The notes under the pieces were generated by a model that saw nothing but the letters and a program-made list of their open reading frames with translations, did not search any database and was not told where the DNA came from. A program made the position numbers and the translations under genes. DNA of 64,000 bases from Anisus vortex (Eukaryota; Mollusca; Gastropoda; Planorbidae): positions 42,988,226 through 43,052,225 of the forward strand of contig OX421497.1 in NCBI GenBank assembly GCA_949126835.1. The letters are read 5' to 3'. Position 1 is the stretch's first letter, and every line of letters starts with the position of its first letter. Shown piece after piece: positions 53,637 to 64,000 of this stretch.

Positions 53637-54151
53637 TAGTGAATATCCACTAGTTTTTCCCATTCTATTACCATGATATAACAATTTAGCAATAGATTTC
53701 CAATATTATCTATTAATTTATACCAATTAAGATTACATCTCTTTCTAAGATAAAAATTGTACATATTATTATTTAGTTCCATTCATTAACTAAAATAAAA
53801 CAAGATAATAAATCAACTAGCTCAAAGTTTTCCCACCTAATTGCATGTGATGACAATTACTTTTATCCATCCATATCAAGTAAATACGTGCATATTATAT
53901 ATTTATTGCATCATGCATCAACATTTAAGTGGAATTTCTTTACCATAATCAAATGAATTTAAAATATATCAGAACATCAATATTATACATGATTATAAGA
54001 ATTATTAATACTTTCAAAAGACTTGACTTCTGTATGATACAAGTATTCTATAGGTAGTCCATAATCAAAATTCAAACGAATGATAGGTTATCATGACACA
54101 TTCTTAATGAATAAGAGAGATGATCTGAAAAAGAAGTATAGGGTTATTCAG
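53637..54151 (-). other. Gypsy 3' untranslated region
   Basis: Non-coding, repeated at 59088-59604 with small changes. On -, an AGAATGGGAAAAAC purine-rich run lies near the LTR side and may be the polypurine tract. Confidence 0.5.
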
Positions 54152-55356
54152 TCAATCATGTAGCACCCGAGATAGAGTATCAGCTATGACCTTGTCTCTA
54201 TCTTGTCGATGATACGGGGAATGGGATACCAGTCGGTCTCTGTCAAATTACTTAATTTCCCAAAGTCTCTATAAAACTGCAGTGTGTGGTCGGCTTTTGG
54301 TACCATCACACAGGGTGTAGACCATTTGCTATCACATTTTTCTCCTATGTCATCTTCTAACATATACTTTACATCTAATTTAATATGCTTAGGTCTGATG
54401 TGGTCAAATTGATGCTGTTTAATAGACCTGGCACCGTCGGTTAACACTACGTCGTGCTCTATGACATGTGTCCTACTGGGAACATTTGTAAACATTGACT
54501 TATTTTCATGTACCAGCTCAATAATCTTCTCCTTATCTTCTACCGGAGGATGTTCTAGCCTTGTATCTAAACTCTTAAGGGCATCATTATTATGAAGTTT
54601 ACTTTCTGCAAACTTATATTCTATCCTAGATAAATCCGTCGGGACTCTAGCTAATGAAATCATGGGGACCTCCCGTGGTTTACTCTTTTCCCTGGAAACA
54701 TAGGGCTTAAGTAAATTAATATGGCATACCCTCTGTTTTTGTCTCCGGTCAGGAGTCTTTATCAAATAATTGACCTCGCCAAGCTTTGACTCTATCTCAT
54801 AGGGTCCACTAAACTTTGCACTTAAAGGCTGATTTTGCAAAGGTAGAAACACAAGAACTTTGTCACCTGGTGCAAAAGTTCTAGCTGTAGCTTTACGGTC
54901 ATAGTTCTGTCTCATACGCTCCTGCATCTGTGGAAAATGAATCTTCACATGGTTAAAAGCATGATAAAGCCTATTTTTAAATTTATCTACATATGACAAA
55001 AGTCCAATCGGTTCACTGTCCGTTAGCCAAGTTTCATGTAGAAGTTTCAACGGACCTCTGACTGAGTGTCCATACACAAGTTCGAATGGGCTAAACCCCA
55101 GGGATTCCTGAGTGGCCTCCCTTGCAGCGAACAGTACATAAGGCACACCCTTATCCCAGTCTTTCTCGTTTTCATAACAGTACTTTTTAAGCATCGATTT
55201 TAATGTCTGATGAAACCTTTCCAGAGCTCCCTGGCTCTCAGGATGATAGGCACTTGATAGCCTATGGCTTATCCCTAAACTGTTCCATGACTTGTTTGAA
55301 AATGTTCGAAGTAAAGTTAGTCCCCTGGTCGGACTGTACTGTCTTCGGTAGGCCAT
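54152..55356 (-). pseudogene. Gmr1-like pol, 3' part: integrase C-terminus, truncated RT, RNase H tail
   Basis: Open from 55356 to 54184 (390 codons; the first ~25 overlap the upstream frame). HPESQGALERFHQ has the third catalytic integrase residue (E46). KFSGPYEI is the GPY/F motif, and CHINLLKPY ends integrase. The RT N-terminus follows (about residues 270-390): FTNVPSRTHVIEHDVVL, STPCVMVPKADHTLQFYRD and DWYPIPRI. RT then stops: YxDD and RNase H are absent. Twenty bases on, in another frame, DKVIADTLSRVLHD and a stop matches the end of RNase H (A-D-x-L-S-R). The junction is therefore an internal deletion. Not functional as RT. Confidence 0.85.
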
Positions 55357-57976
55357 AACGTGTGAAGAAATTTGTCAGGGCGTCTACCACCTTCACTGTT
55401 GTTATGTTCCGCAACGGAATGGCTTCCGGGAAGCGAGTGGATGAACACATGACTGTGAGCAGGTATTGAAAACCGGCATTTGTTTTCGGCAACGGGCCCA
55501 CGCAATCAATGAGTATATGACTGAATGGTTCGTCGAACGCTGGTATCGGCTGGAGTGGAGCGACAGGAATTCGTTGGTTAGGACGTCCTACCATTTGGCA
55601 TACGTGGCAAGTCTTGCAGTATTGTTCGACATCTCTTCTCAGTCCTGGCCAGTAGAAGTAAGGGAGGATACGGTGGTGCGTTTTTCGGACTCCCATGTGA
55701 CCAGCGAAAGGAAGATCATGCGCCATACGCAGTATATCTTGACGATAGCACTTAGGTATTACAATCTGGTGAATACTGTCCCACTCGTTTGTACCTGAGT
55801 TGAGCGGTTTCGACTTTCTCATCAACACTTCATCTTTCATGTAGAAACATTCCGCCATTGCATCTGCAGTCTTTTCATCAATAGCTTTCATTCTGAGTTG
55901 CATTATTACTTCGTCATTCAATTGTTCTTTCACCAATTTCTGCTTTGGTGACAAAATGTTATCGTTCTCGGTTGCATCACCAGTTGTTAGTTCAGCAAAG
56001 AACGTAGCACTTAAATCGATGTCAGGTGTTTCTGTTATCACTGTTTCATTCACATGTGTGTCTTCAGAACAGACAAACACATCTTTCGTTGCACTACACG
56101 GCGTAGCAGGAGTCTTTACCGACTTCTTTTTCTGCATTGCTCTTGTCAGTGCACATGTTGGGCGTTCATTGGCAGGACGTAGGTTTTTGTCCTCCGCCAT
56201 CTTTGTCTCCAACACTTTAACCATGGGCTCGACAGTGACTCTGCCGCCCATAATGTCATTTCCTAATATCATGGAAACGCCTTTGACGGGTAGTGCGCGC
56301 CACACTCCCACTACGATGTTACCTGTAAAAATATCCGACTCGAGTTTTATTCTGTGCAGTGGAGCTTCCACAGCCTCCATACTAGCACCTCTCAGCACAA
56401 CAGACTCACCGGTACTGGTGGCATCTGTTAACGGCACACTGCCCTCCAGGATCACACTGACAGCAGAACCCGTGTCACGTAATATCTGTATTTTCTTCTT
56501 GCTGAGTACATCGACTTCTGTCGACACTGTCCCCTCGTAGACAAAGGGTCGAAAATCGGATAGGTCGTCCTCTTCCGGGACTTCAGGAACCATCTGTTCC
56601 TCACGGCCTTCTGAAAGCATAATAGATTGAGTACAGCTATTCTCTTTTACCTTAGATAGACTGTTCTCAAAAACCATCGACTTCACAACTATGGGCGATG
56701 CCGGCCGCTTTTCTTTTGAGTTTCTTGACCCTGTGTTGCACACTTCTTCTGTCTGCTTGCTATCTTTCTGCACTCTGGCACAGTGTAGAATAGCACCTTG
56801 CTTCTTGGTAAGGATCCAACAATCTTTCTTCATGTGGCCCTCTTTCTTGCAATTGAAACATACCACCTTTGCTTTATTTACATCTGTCTGCTTCCTGAAA
56901 TGAACTAAGTTACTATTATTATTTACACCACTGTTCTTATTATTGTTTTCACTTGTCTCTTTTGGTTTACTAGCCTCCTTGGGCTCTGGTTTGTGCACTT
57001 TGGGTTTGTCAGCATAATATAGCTTTATGCTGGCGTGAATTATGGCATAGTTATCTGCCAATCTAGCAGCTTCATGCACATCTTCAACCCCTCGGTCTGA
57101 GATGTGGGTTTTAATATCCACTCGAATACAATCATTGAATTCCTCAAACAATATTAGGTTCTTGAGTTTATCAAACTCACTTACATTCTGTGACCTTAGC
57201 CACTGTTCTAACATTTTCTCCTTTTGTCTCAAAAAGTCTACATGAGTTTGATTATATGCCTTCTTTCTGTCTCTAAATAGCTTTCTATATTTTTCTGGTG
57301 TCAGGGAATAACTTTTTAGCACCCTATCTTTGATTACTTCATAGTCATTTATTTCCTCGGGTGTTAAACTCAACACTACGTCCAATGCTTTTCCTTTGTT
57401 GAGAGTTGACCTTAACAATAAAGCCATCTTATCATCAGGGAACTGATAATCTACAGCTATCCTCTCAAAAAGCAAAAAGAAATCTTGAACATCTTCTTCT
57501 CTGAATATAGGCAAGTGTTGCTTCATTGCGCTGATATCCATACCATTGCTGTCCCTACGATGGTCAGGTCTGTTCATGCGTGCCATCTCTATCCTTTCTC
57601 TGCTTTCAATTTCTATCCTAATTCTTTCCAATTCCATTCTCTTTATAGCTAATTGGAATTTTAGGTTTTCACTCAACCCTTCATCTTCATCATTGTTTGA
57701 TGATCTAGATGACATATTTCTTACCTCGTCTCCGTGGGCAATTACCTCGCCCCCACTGGGAGCTACATAACCTTCATTGATATCGTTCTGTCCCACTTCA
57801 ACTACACTACCAGTGTTCATGGCATTCTGCCCGTTCAAACATGTCATAATTTCTTTGGTCAAACGATTACGATTAGGTCTTGCCTGTCCTGCCTCAATCC
57901 CAAAGGACTCAGCTAAGTCTTTTAGTTCAGCAAATGACATGGCATTAAGTTCCTCACTTGATATATTCGAAGCCAT
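55262..57976 (-). CDS. Gmr1-like gag-protease-integrase polyprotein, 904 aa
   Basis: ATG at 57976. A SAP-like N-terminus (10-45) is followed by acidic and helical spacers. A capsid region (155-315) contains a SCAN-like stretch (about 226-312: LTPEKYRKLFRDRKK, FLRQKEKMLEQWLRS, NLILFEEFNDCI, HEAARLADNYAI). The zinc knuckle is C373-x2-C376-x4-H381-x4-C386. The aspartic protease motif is D501-T-G. The integrase zinc site is H753, H760, C790, C793, and the core has D824 (LIDCVGPLP) and D883 (SDQGTNF). It stops at FRDKP after a one-base frame change near 55277, with integrase continuing in the next frame (55356-54184). No RT sits between protease and integrase. By family, Gmr1-like gag is regarded as the source of vertebrate SCAN domains. 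Confidence 0.88.
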   Translation of the reverse strand: MASNISSEELNAMSFAELKDLAESFGIEAGQARPNRNRLTKEIMTCLNGQNAMNTGSVVEVGQNDINEGYVAPSGGEVIAHGDEVRNMSSRSSNNDEDEGLSENLKFQLAIKRMELERIRIEIESRERIEMARMNRPDHRRDSNGMDISAMKQHLPIFREEDVQDFFLLFERIAVDYQFPDDKMALLLRSTLNKGKALDVVLSLTPEEINDYEVIKDRVLKSYSLTPEKYRKLFRDRKKAYNQTHVDFLRQKEKMLEQWLRSQNVSEFDKLKNLILFEEFNDCIRVDIKTHISDRGVEDVHEAARLADNYAIIHASIKLYYADKPKVHKPEPKEASKPKETSENNNKNSGVNNNSNLVHFRKQTDVNKAKVVCFNCKKEGHMKKDCWILTKKQGAILHCARVQKDSKQTEEVCNTGSRNSKEKRPASPIVVKSMVFENSLSKVKENSCTQSIMLSEGREEQMVPEVPEEDDLSDFRPFVYEGTVSTEVDVLSKKKIQILRDTGSAVSVILEGSVPLTDATSTGESVVLRGASMEAVEAPLHRIKLESDIFTGNIVVGVWRALPVKGVSMILGNDIMGGRVTVEPMVKVLETKMAEDKNLRPANERPTCALTRAMQKKKSVKTPATPCSATKDVFVCSEDTHVNETVITETPDIDLSATFFAELTTGDATENDNILSPKQKLVKEQLNDEVIMQLRMKAIDEKTADAMAECFYMKDEVLMRKSKPLNSGTNEWDSIHQIVIPKCYRQDILRMAHDLPFAGHMGVRKTHHRILPYFYWPGLRRDVEQYCKTCHVCQMVGRPNQRIPVAPLQPIPAFDEPFSHILIDCVGPLPKTNAGFQYLLTVMCSSTRFPEAIPLRNITTVKVVDALTNFFTRYGLPKTVQSDQGTNFTSNIFKQVMEQFRDKP

Positions 57977-58397
57977 AGTATAGCGTTCGAAATATTTGTT
58001 ATAGTAGAGTAGTATATATTGTAAAATAAAATATAAAGTTCCAACTTACGATTTGTCCAGAAATTTGCACAATATAATATTAAACACTTCGTGGAATCTT
58101 CACACTTCCCAAGGAATAAATACGCAAACCAGTTCTCTCCTCTTTTTAAAAAGAATAGTTTCACAGTCCTAGAAAACGAAACACAAATATGCCGCTCTCA
58201 GTACTACTAATGTCACAAAATATTTATAGGTCAGGAAAAAAATATAACTCAAATTTTCCAGACGAGATCAACAAATTTTTTCCAATCCTAGATCAAGAAA
58301 AGTAGAACTCAAATCTACCGAACGAGACTACCAAATCTTGTCAATCCTAGGTCAGGAAAAGTAGAACTCAAATATACCGGGCGAGACCACCAAATTT
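57977..58397 (-). promoter_or_regulatory. Gypsy leader with primer-binding site and repeats
   Basis: On -, TGGTGGTCTCGCCCGGTA follows LTR C after a few bases and fits a primer-binding site (begins TGG, complementary to a tRNA CCA end); tRNA identity was not assigned. About 57-bp imperfect tandem units cover 58225-58397 (GAAAAGTAGAACTCAAATxT repeated), each with a diverged copy of this site (CGAGACTACCAAAT, CGAGATCAACAAAT on +). Confidence 0.6.
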
Positions 58398-59087
58398 TGT
58401 TACGTCCACAATCCCCTTGTGGCCAGAGCTGTGTAGATCTTGCTGATAATTCTCGTTAGTCCTAGGGGAGACTTTAATTATTAGTATTTATGTTTCAGTA
58501 TTACACGAACTCTTCTTATAGTCCTGGGCACAAATTCAGTATTTGTATTCCAACATTTCCTTTCTTGTATATTATAGTAGTAGCTGAATCTTATAGTAAT
58601 GTGTACAACACAATAGGATAGTAATTTGACAAGGAAGCTTCAGTGTAACTGTTGTTGATAGTTTATTTCAGGTGGTATGTTCAATATATACAATATATCT
58701 ATTATGTACAGTTAGAATAAAATAGTGCAAACACAAACGTTCTCAAAGGAACATATTTTGAAACTCTCCGTCTTTCAGACAAAACAAATCATTAAATACT
58801 ATCCGAGTGGTGCAAGGGATAGACCCATTACCAGTAGGGGTGAAAATCATGGTATCATTACAAAACTCATAACAAAAACGATAGGAACTTCCCCTATTAA
58901 ATAATGAGTCGTTCCCAGACTCTGAGAATTTGAGATCAACACAGAATCCCAACATTACCTAGAACCTTTTATTTTCCTACTAAACGTCCTAATATGGTGT
59001 GTAGTAAGAAAAGAGAGAGAGAGAGGAATAAACATTGCGTGTTCCAATTCTTGGAAAAACAATATACATGACACAACCTATACAACA
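58398..59087 (-). repeat. LTR C, internally deleted, shared by both internals
   Basis: Identical layout to LTR B up to ACATGACAC, then jumps to AACCTATACAACA, losing about 560-700 bp. It is the 5' LTR of internal 1 and the 3' LTR of internal 2. Confidence 0.85.
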
Positions 59088-59604
59088 TAGTGAATATCCA
59101 CTAGTTTTTCCCATTCTATTACCATGATATAACAATCTAGCAATAGATTTCCAATATTATCTATTAATTTATACCAATTGATATTACATCTCTTTCTAAG
59201 ATAAAAATTGTACATATTATTATTTAGTTCCATTCATTAACTAAAATAAAAACAAGATAATAAATCAACTAGCTCAAAGTTTTCCCACTTAATTGCATGT
59301 GATGACAATTACTTTTATCCATCCATATCAAGTAAATACGTGAATATTTATATATTTATTGCATCACGCATTAACATTTAACTGGAATTTCTTTTCCATA
59401 ATCAAATGAATTTAAAATATATCAGAACATCAATATTATACATGATTATACAAATTATTAATACTTTCAAAAGACTTGACTTCTGTATGATACAAGTATT
59501 CTATAGGTATTCCATAATCAAAATTCAAACGAATGATAGGTTATCATGACACATTCTTAATGAATAAGTGAGATGATCTGAAAAAAAAGTATACTGTTAT
59601 TCAG

Positions 59605-60809
59605 TCAATCATGTAGCACCCGAGATAGAGTATCAGCTATGACCTTGTCTCTATCTTGTCGATGATACGGGGAATGGGATACCAGTCGGTCTCTGTCAAA
59701 TTACTTAATTTCCCAAAGTCTCTATAAAACTGCAGTGTGTGGTCGGCTTTTGGTACCATCACACAGGGTGTAGACCATTTGCTATCACATTTTTCTCCTA
59801 TGTCATCTTCTAACATATACTTTACATCTAATTTAATATGCTCAGGTCTGATGGAGTCAAATGGATGCTGTTTAATAGACCTGGCACCCTCGGTTAACAC
59901 TACATCGTGCTCTATGACATGTGTCCTACTGGGAACATTTGTAAACATTGACTTATTTTCATGTACCAGCTCAATAATCTTCTCCTTATCTTCTACCGGA
60001 AGATGTTCTAGCCTTGTATCTAAGTTCTAAAGGGCATCTGTATTATTAAGTTTACTTTCTGCAAACTTATATTCTATCCTAGATAAATCCGTCGGGACTC
60101 TAGCTAATGAAATCATGGGGACCTCCCGTGGTTTACTCTTTTCCCTGGAAACATAGGGCTTAAGCAAGTTAATATGGCATACCCTCTGCTTTTGTCTCCG
60201 GTCAGGAGTCTTTATCAAATAATTGACCTCGCCAAGCTTTGACTCTATCTCATAGGGTCCACTAAACTTTGCACTTAAAGGCTGATTTTGCAAAGGTAGA
60301 AACACAAGAACTTTGTCACCTGGTGCAAAAGTTCTAGCTGTAGCTTTACGGTCATAGTTCTGTCTCATACGCTCCTGCATCTGTGGAAAATGAATCTTCA
60401 CATGGTTAAAAGCATGATAAAGCCTATTTTTAAATTTATCTACATATGACAAAAGTCCAATCGGTTCACTGTCCGTTAGCCAAGTTTCATGTAGAAGTTT
60501 CAACGGACCTCTGACTGAGTGTCCATACACAAGTTCGAATGGGCTAAACCCCAGGGATTCCTGAGTGGCCTCCCTTGCAGCGAACAGTACATAAGGCACA
60601 CCCTTATCCCAGTCTTTCTCGTTTTCATAACAGTACTTTTTAAGCATCGATTTTAATGTCTGATGAAACCTTTCCAGAGCTCCCTGGCTCTCAGGATGAT
60701 AGGCACTTGATAGCCTATGGCTTATCCCTAAACTGTTCCATGACTTGTTTGAAAATGTTCGAAGTAAAGTTAGTCCCCTGGTCGGACTGTACTGTCTTCG
60801 GTAGGCCAT
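59605..60809 (-). pseudogene. Second copy: integrase C-terminus and truncated RT
   Basis: Same as 54152-55356: the frame 60809-60027 carries integrase, and the RT N-terminus at 59948-59637 ends at the same YPIPRIIDKIE position with the same out-of-frame RNase H tail. An extra nonsense codon (GAT GCC CTT then TAG) at about 60027 separates the two, so it is more decayed than copy 1. Confidence 0.85.
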
Positions 60810-62381
60810 ATCGTGTGAAGAAATTTGTCAGGGCGTCTACCACCTTCACTGTTGTTATGTTCCGCAACGGAATGGCTTCCGTGAAGCGAGTGGATGAACA
60901 CATGACTGTGAGCAGGTATTGAAAACCGGCATTTGTTTTCGGCAACGGGCCCACGCAATCAATGAGTATATGACTGAATGGTTCGTCGAACGCTGGTATC
61001 GGCTGGAGTGGAGCGACAGGAATTCGTTGGTTAGGACGTCCTACCATTTGGCATACGTGGCAAGTCTTGCAGTATTGTTCGACATCTCTTCTCAGTCCTG
61101 GCCAGTAGAAGTAAGGGAGGATACGGTGGTGCGTTTTTCGGACTCCCATGTGACCAGCGAAAGGAAGATCATGCGCCATACGCAGTATATCTTGACGATA
61201 GCACTTAGGTATTACAATCTGGTGAATACTGTCCCACTCGTTTGTACCTGAGTTGAGCGGTTTCGACTTTCTCATCAACACTTCATCTTTCATGTAAAAA
61301 CATTCCGCCATTGCATCTGCAGTCTTTTCATCAACAGCTTTCATTCTGAGTTGCATTATTACTTCGTCATTCAATTGTTCTTTCACCAATTTCTGCTTTG
61401 GTGACAAAATGTTATCGTTCTCCGTTGCATCACCAGTTGTTAGTTCAGCAAAGAACGTAGCACTTAAATCGATTTCAGGTGTTTCTGTTATCACTGTTTC
61501 ATTCGCATGTGTGTCTTCAGAACAGACAAACACATCTTTCGTTGCACTACACGGCGTAGCAGGAGTCTTTACCGACTTCTTTTTCTGCATTGCTCTTGTC
61601 AGTGCACATGTTGGGCGTTCATTGGCAGGACGAAGGTTTTTGTCCTCCGCCATCTTTGTCTCCAACACTTTAACCATGGGCTCGACAGTGACTCTGCCGC
61701 CCATAATGTCATTTCCTAATATCATGGAAACGCCTTTGACGGGTAGTGCGCGCCACACTCCCACTACGATGTTACCTGTAAAAATATCCGACTCGAGTTT
61801 TATTCTGTGCAGTGGAGCTTCCACAGCCTCCTTACTAGCACCTCTCAGCACAACAGACTCACCGGTACTGGTGGCATCTGTTAACGGCACACTGCCCTCC
61901 AGGATCACGCTGACAGCAGAACCCGTGTCACGTAATATCTGTATTTTCTTCTTGCTGAGTACATCGACTTCTGTCGACACTGTCCCCTCGTAGACAAAGG
62001 GTCGAAAATCGGATAGGTCGTCCTCTTCCGGGACTTCAGGAACCATCTGTTCCTCGCGGCCTTCTGAAAGCATAATAGATTGAGTACAGCTATTCTCTTT
62101 TACCTTAGATAGACTGTTCTCAAAAACCATCGACTCCACAACTATGGGCGATGCCGGCCGCATTTCTTTTGAGTTTCTTGACCCTGTGTTGCACACTTCT
62201 TCTGTCTGCTTGCTGTCTTTCTGCACTCTGGCACAGTGTAGAATAGCACCTTGCTTCTTGGTAGAGATCCAACAATCTTTCTTCATGTGGCCCTCTTTCT
62301 TGCAATTGAAACATACCACCTTTGCTTTATTTACATCTGTCTGCTTCCTGAAATGAACTAAGTTACTATTATTATTTACAC
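60715..62381 (-). pseudogene. Second copy: gag (3' part)-protease-integrase, 5'-truncated
   Basis: From VNNNSNLVHF onward it matches residues 351-904 of the copy at 55262-57976, with scattered substitutions (WILT/WIST, PIVVK/PIVVE, HVNE/HANE). Zinc knuckle, DTG, integrase zinc site and both Asp residues are kept. It ends at the same FRDKP frame change. The first ten codons of the open frame (62409-62380) come from the neighbouring LTR, so the ATG there is not native. Capsid and N-terminus are lost at the junction. Confidence 0.87.
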
Positions 62382-63947
62382 TGTCACGATGTTGCTGTTG
62401 GGAGAGCAATTCGTCACAATGTTGACACTGAGAGGGGTGCGGGGGGGGGGGTTGAGTGGGGTTAATGGCGGCTGGTTGTCGTGGGGTTAATGGTTACTGG
62501 TGGCTGGTTGTCGTGGGTTACGAAATACCGATGCTACTGCAATCGTCCTGGAACAATGATTATTTCTCTCCTTGGCTAGTGAAGATGTTAAAAGTATACA
62601 AACAAACAGTTATAAGATAATAGAGCAAATCACTGGTTACTGTTCAGGTGTTTATTACGTTCGAATATCCAAAGGTGAGACATACATATGAAGTTATACA
62701 GCAATATTGACACGAGTATATGCGAGTGTTATGGAATCCAAAGTTAGGTTACACAACTTATACTGGTGGAAAATGCGAATACTGGCTAGACCGATATATA
62801 TATATATAACATGTGAGGCGATATACTACTGGAACAGAAATGAAATTGGTCAGAATGTCTAACATTAGTACACGGTAGTGTTGTGGAAGCCACTTTTAGG
62901 TTACACAACTGTATTAACGAATTACTATTACTGGCTAATTATCTATAGTCCGAGTGTACAGGTTGGGAGTTAAGCTAAGACGATGCGTCTTCTTCGAGAG
63001 CTGAGCCAGCCTCTCTAACTAAAAGTACAGTGTATCGGTCAAGCGCCAAACTCAGACTGCCTCTACAAGAGTTGAGCGGGCGTCTCGTGAGACCAGTCAC
63101 GTGACCGCTCCTCAATTTGGTTGGGTGATTACATTAACTTAGAATTACAGATAATTCCCATTGGTCCTTTCGAACATATATTTACATAAAGGAACAAGGT
63201 TTATTGGAGCCGAAAATGGAGTTGGGGTGGGTAAGCAATTATACCGCCAAAACTGCGGGGTGAACAAGGGAGAAGGGGGGGGTCGAAGTGGGTGGGGGCA
63301 GTCTAGATAAAAGACGATTGATACATACGTCATGCTGGGTGGAGAGAATTATCTCCCTTTGATAGACTTTGACCTGGTCACTCAAGTGGCTGGCGTGGGT
63401 TTTCGGCCGAGGGGATATTAACTAGATGCGAAAACATCGACCGTCTCAAAGGTTAGCTAGCGAGTCGCCGCCCTTGGGTGGTAGGAGAAGGGGGGGGGTA
63501 AGTGGGGGTTTCTTAGCGGGGTGGGTGGGGTGTGTGTACCAGGCGCGTAATGTCTACATACAGCATGTTGAATTAACAACATGAATGAATAGTTATTATA
63601 TAAGCACATTAAAATATGGCATGAATAAATAGTTAAAATTATAATAGAATATATACATTAAGATTCACACTTCATTCACTCACGGTTTTAGTACCAGTTT
63701 GGGCGTATAGATTAGCAAACTCTGAATTGGGATTACAACTAAAAGAGTGTAGTGAAGGTTAAAGGACAGGTGAAGAAGGGGGGTGGTTGGGGTGTTCCTA
63801 TTGCGTGAGAGAGAAAGAAGGTAATAGTTTCAGACTACTCGTTCTATCTAATCTAACTCTACGCTAACCTATGGTTCTATACTACTATATACGCTATAAT
63901 CTATCTATGAGTGCTACGAGTCACGGTTTTAGTCCAGAATCGTGACA
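62382..63947. mobile_element. LTR-like unit of a different retroelement
   Basis: Begins TGTCACGATG and ends GAATCGTGACA, a TG...CA pair with 9-bp inverted termini (TGTCACGAT / ATCGTGACA). 1,566 bp, G-rich tracts, no coding frame. The Gypsy internal sequence does not resume after 63947, so a full element may continue past the window rather than a solo LTR. No target duplication visible. Orientation unknown. Confidence 0.6.
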
Positions 63948-64000
63948 ACTCACCCGGATAGCTTGGGAATCTACTCAGAAAGAAGATTTCTACCTAAATT
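63948..64000. other. Window edge, possible start of retroelement internal region
   Basis: 53 bases beyond the LTR-like end; no clear primer-binding site (no TGG right after the CA). Confidence 0.3.

Larger units (their letters stand above)
51026..62381 (-). mobile_element. Tandem array of Gmr1-like Ty3/Gypsy elements
   Basis: Order on +: LTR A 51026-52235, LTR B 52236-53636, internal 1 53637-58397, LTR C 58398-59087, internal 2 59088-62381 (cut). Coding is on -. All LTRs begin TGTTACGTCCACAATCCCC on +. Domain order is gag, protease, integrase, then the start of RT, the unusual order of the Gmr1-like clade. Both internals lack most of RT and RNase H at the same junction and share an integrase frameshift, and they are nearly identical elsewhere. 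The two internals share LTR C, and LTRs A and B abut directly. Confidence 0.88.

Noticed and set aside
55466..56540. Plus-strand frames of 110 and 194 codons (and their copies at 60919-61993)
   Set aside because: Antisense shadows of the Gypsy protease-integrase frame; their conservation follows from the near-identity of the two internals.

Overview
The window looks like nuclear DNA of a gastropod mollusc, most likely a heterobranch/pulmonate snail. It is AT-rich, with intron-split genes, GT-AG splice sites, long intergenic spaces, many microsatellites and a dense load of eukaryotic transposons. No bacterial operon, rRNA or functional tRNA gene was recognised. The snail assignment rests on the type of chemosensory-like GPCR, the BIR-RING gene and the repeat families. 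It is an inference, not a database result.

Layout. (1) 0.7-7.6 kb, + strand: the 3' part of a multi-exon gene joining a trypsin-like peptidase segment, one BIR domain, three short Ser/Thr/Asn-rich linker exons and a C-terminal RING. Every internal exon junction is phase 1, and the RING has Glu where the zinc-binding His is expected. The introns hold SINEs, LINE tails and a hAT MITE. (2) 7.9-12.8 kb: a pogo/Tigger-like element, a hAT MITE, a SINE and low-complexity DNA. (3) 13.0-14.9 kb, - strand: a GPCR pseudogene hit by two TTAA-flanked MITEs and carrying about 41 copies of a 17-bp minisatellite in its N-terminal coding region. (4) 15.4-17.8 kb: hAT-like elements of one family nested in opposite orientations, with a transposase remnant. 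(5) 19-25 kb: a 27-bp minisatellite and assorted SINE, hAT and LINE fragments. (6) 26.5-27.5 kb, - strand: an intact single-exon GPCR, the paralog of the pseudogene. (7) 28.4-39.2 kb: a 47-bp minisatellite, a second pogo-like element with remains of a transposase start, several hAT MITEs with perfect 8-bp target duplications, and a weak candidate small gene. (8) 40.0-43.7 kb: a complete-looking piggyBac transposon with TTAA duplications and an intact 596-aa transposase. (9) 44-50.3 kb: LINE tails and more hAT elements. (10) 51.0-62.4 kb, - strand: a tandem array (LTR-LTR-internal-LTR-internal) of Gmr1-like Ty3/Gypsy elements with integrase upstream of reverse transcriptase. Both internal copies share the same deletion of most of RT/RNase H and the same integrase frameshift. 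(11) 62.4-63.95 kb: an unrelated LTR-like unit that truncates the array.

The host genes I can support are the peptidase-BIR-RING gene (innate immunity or cell-death control by family) and the GPCR pair (probable chemosensation). Nearly everything else is mobile DNA. The points most worth a second look are the domain mix and altered RING of the BIR gene, the RT-deleted Gmr1-like array, the intact piggyBac, and the frame-cycling minisatellite in the GPCR N-terminus.
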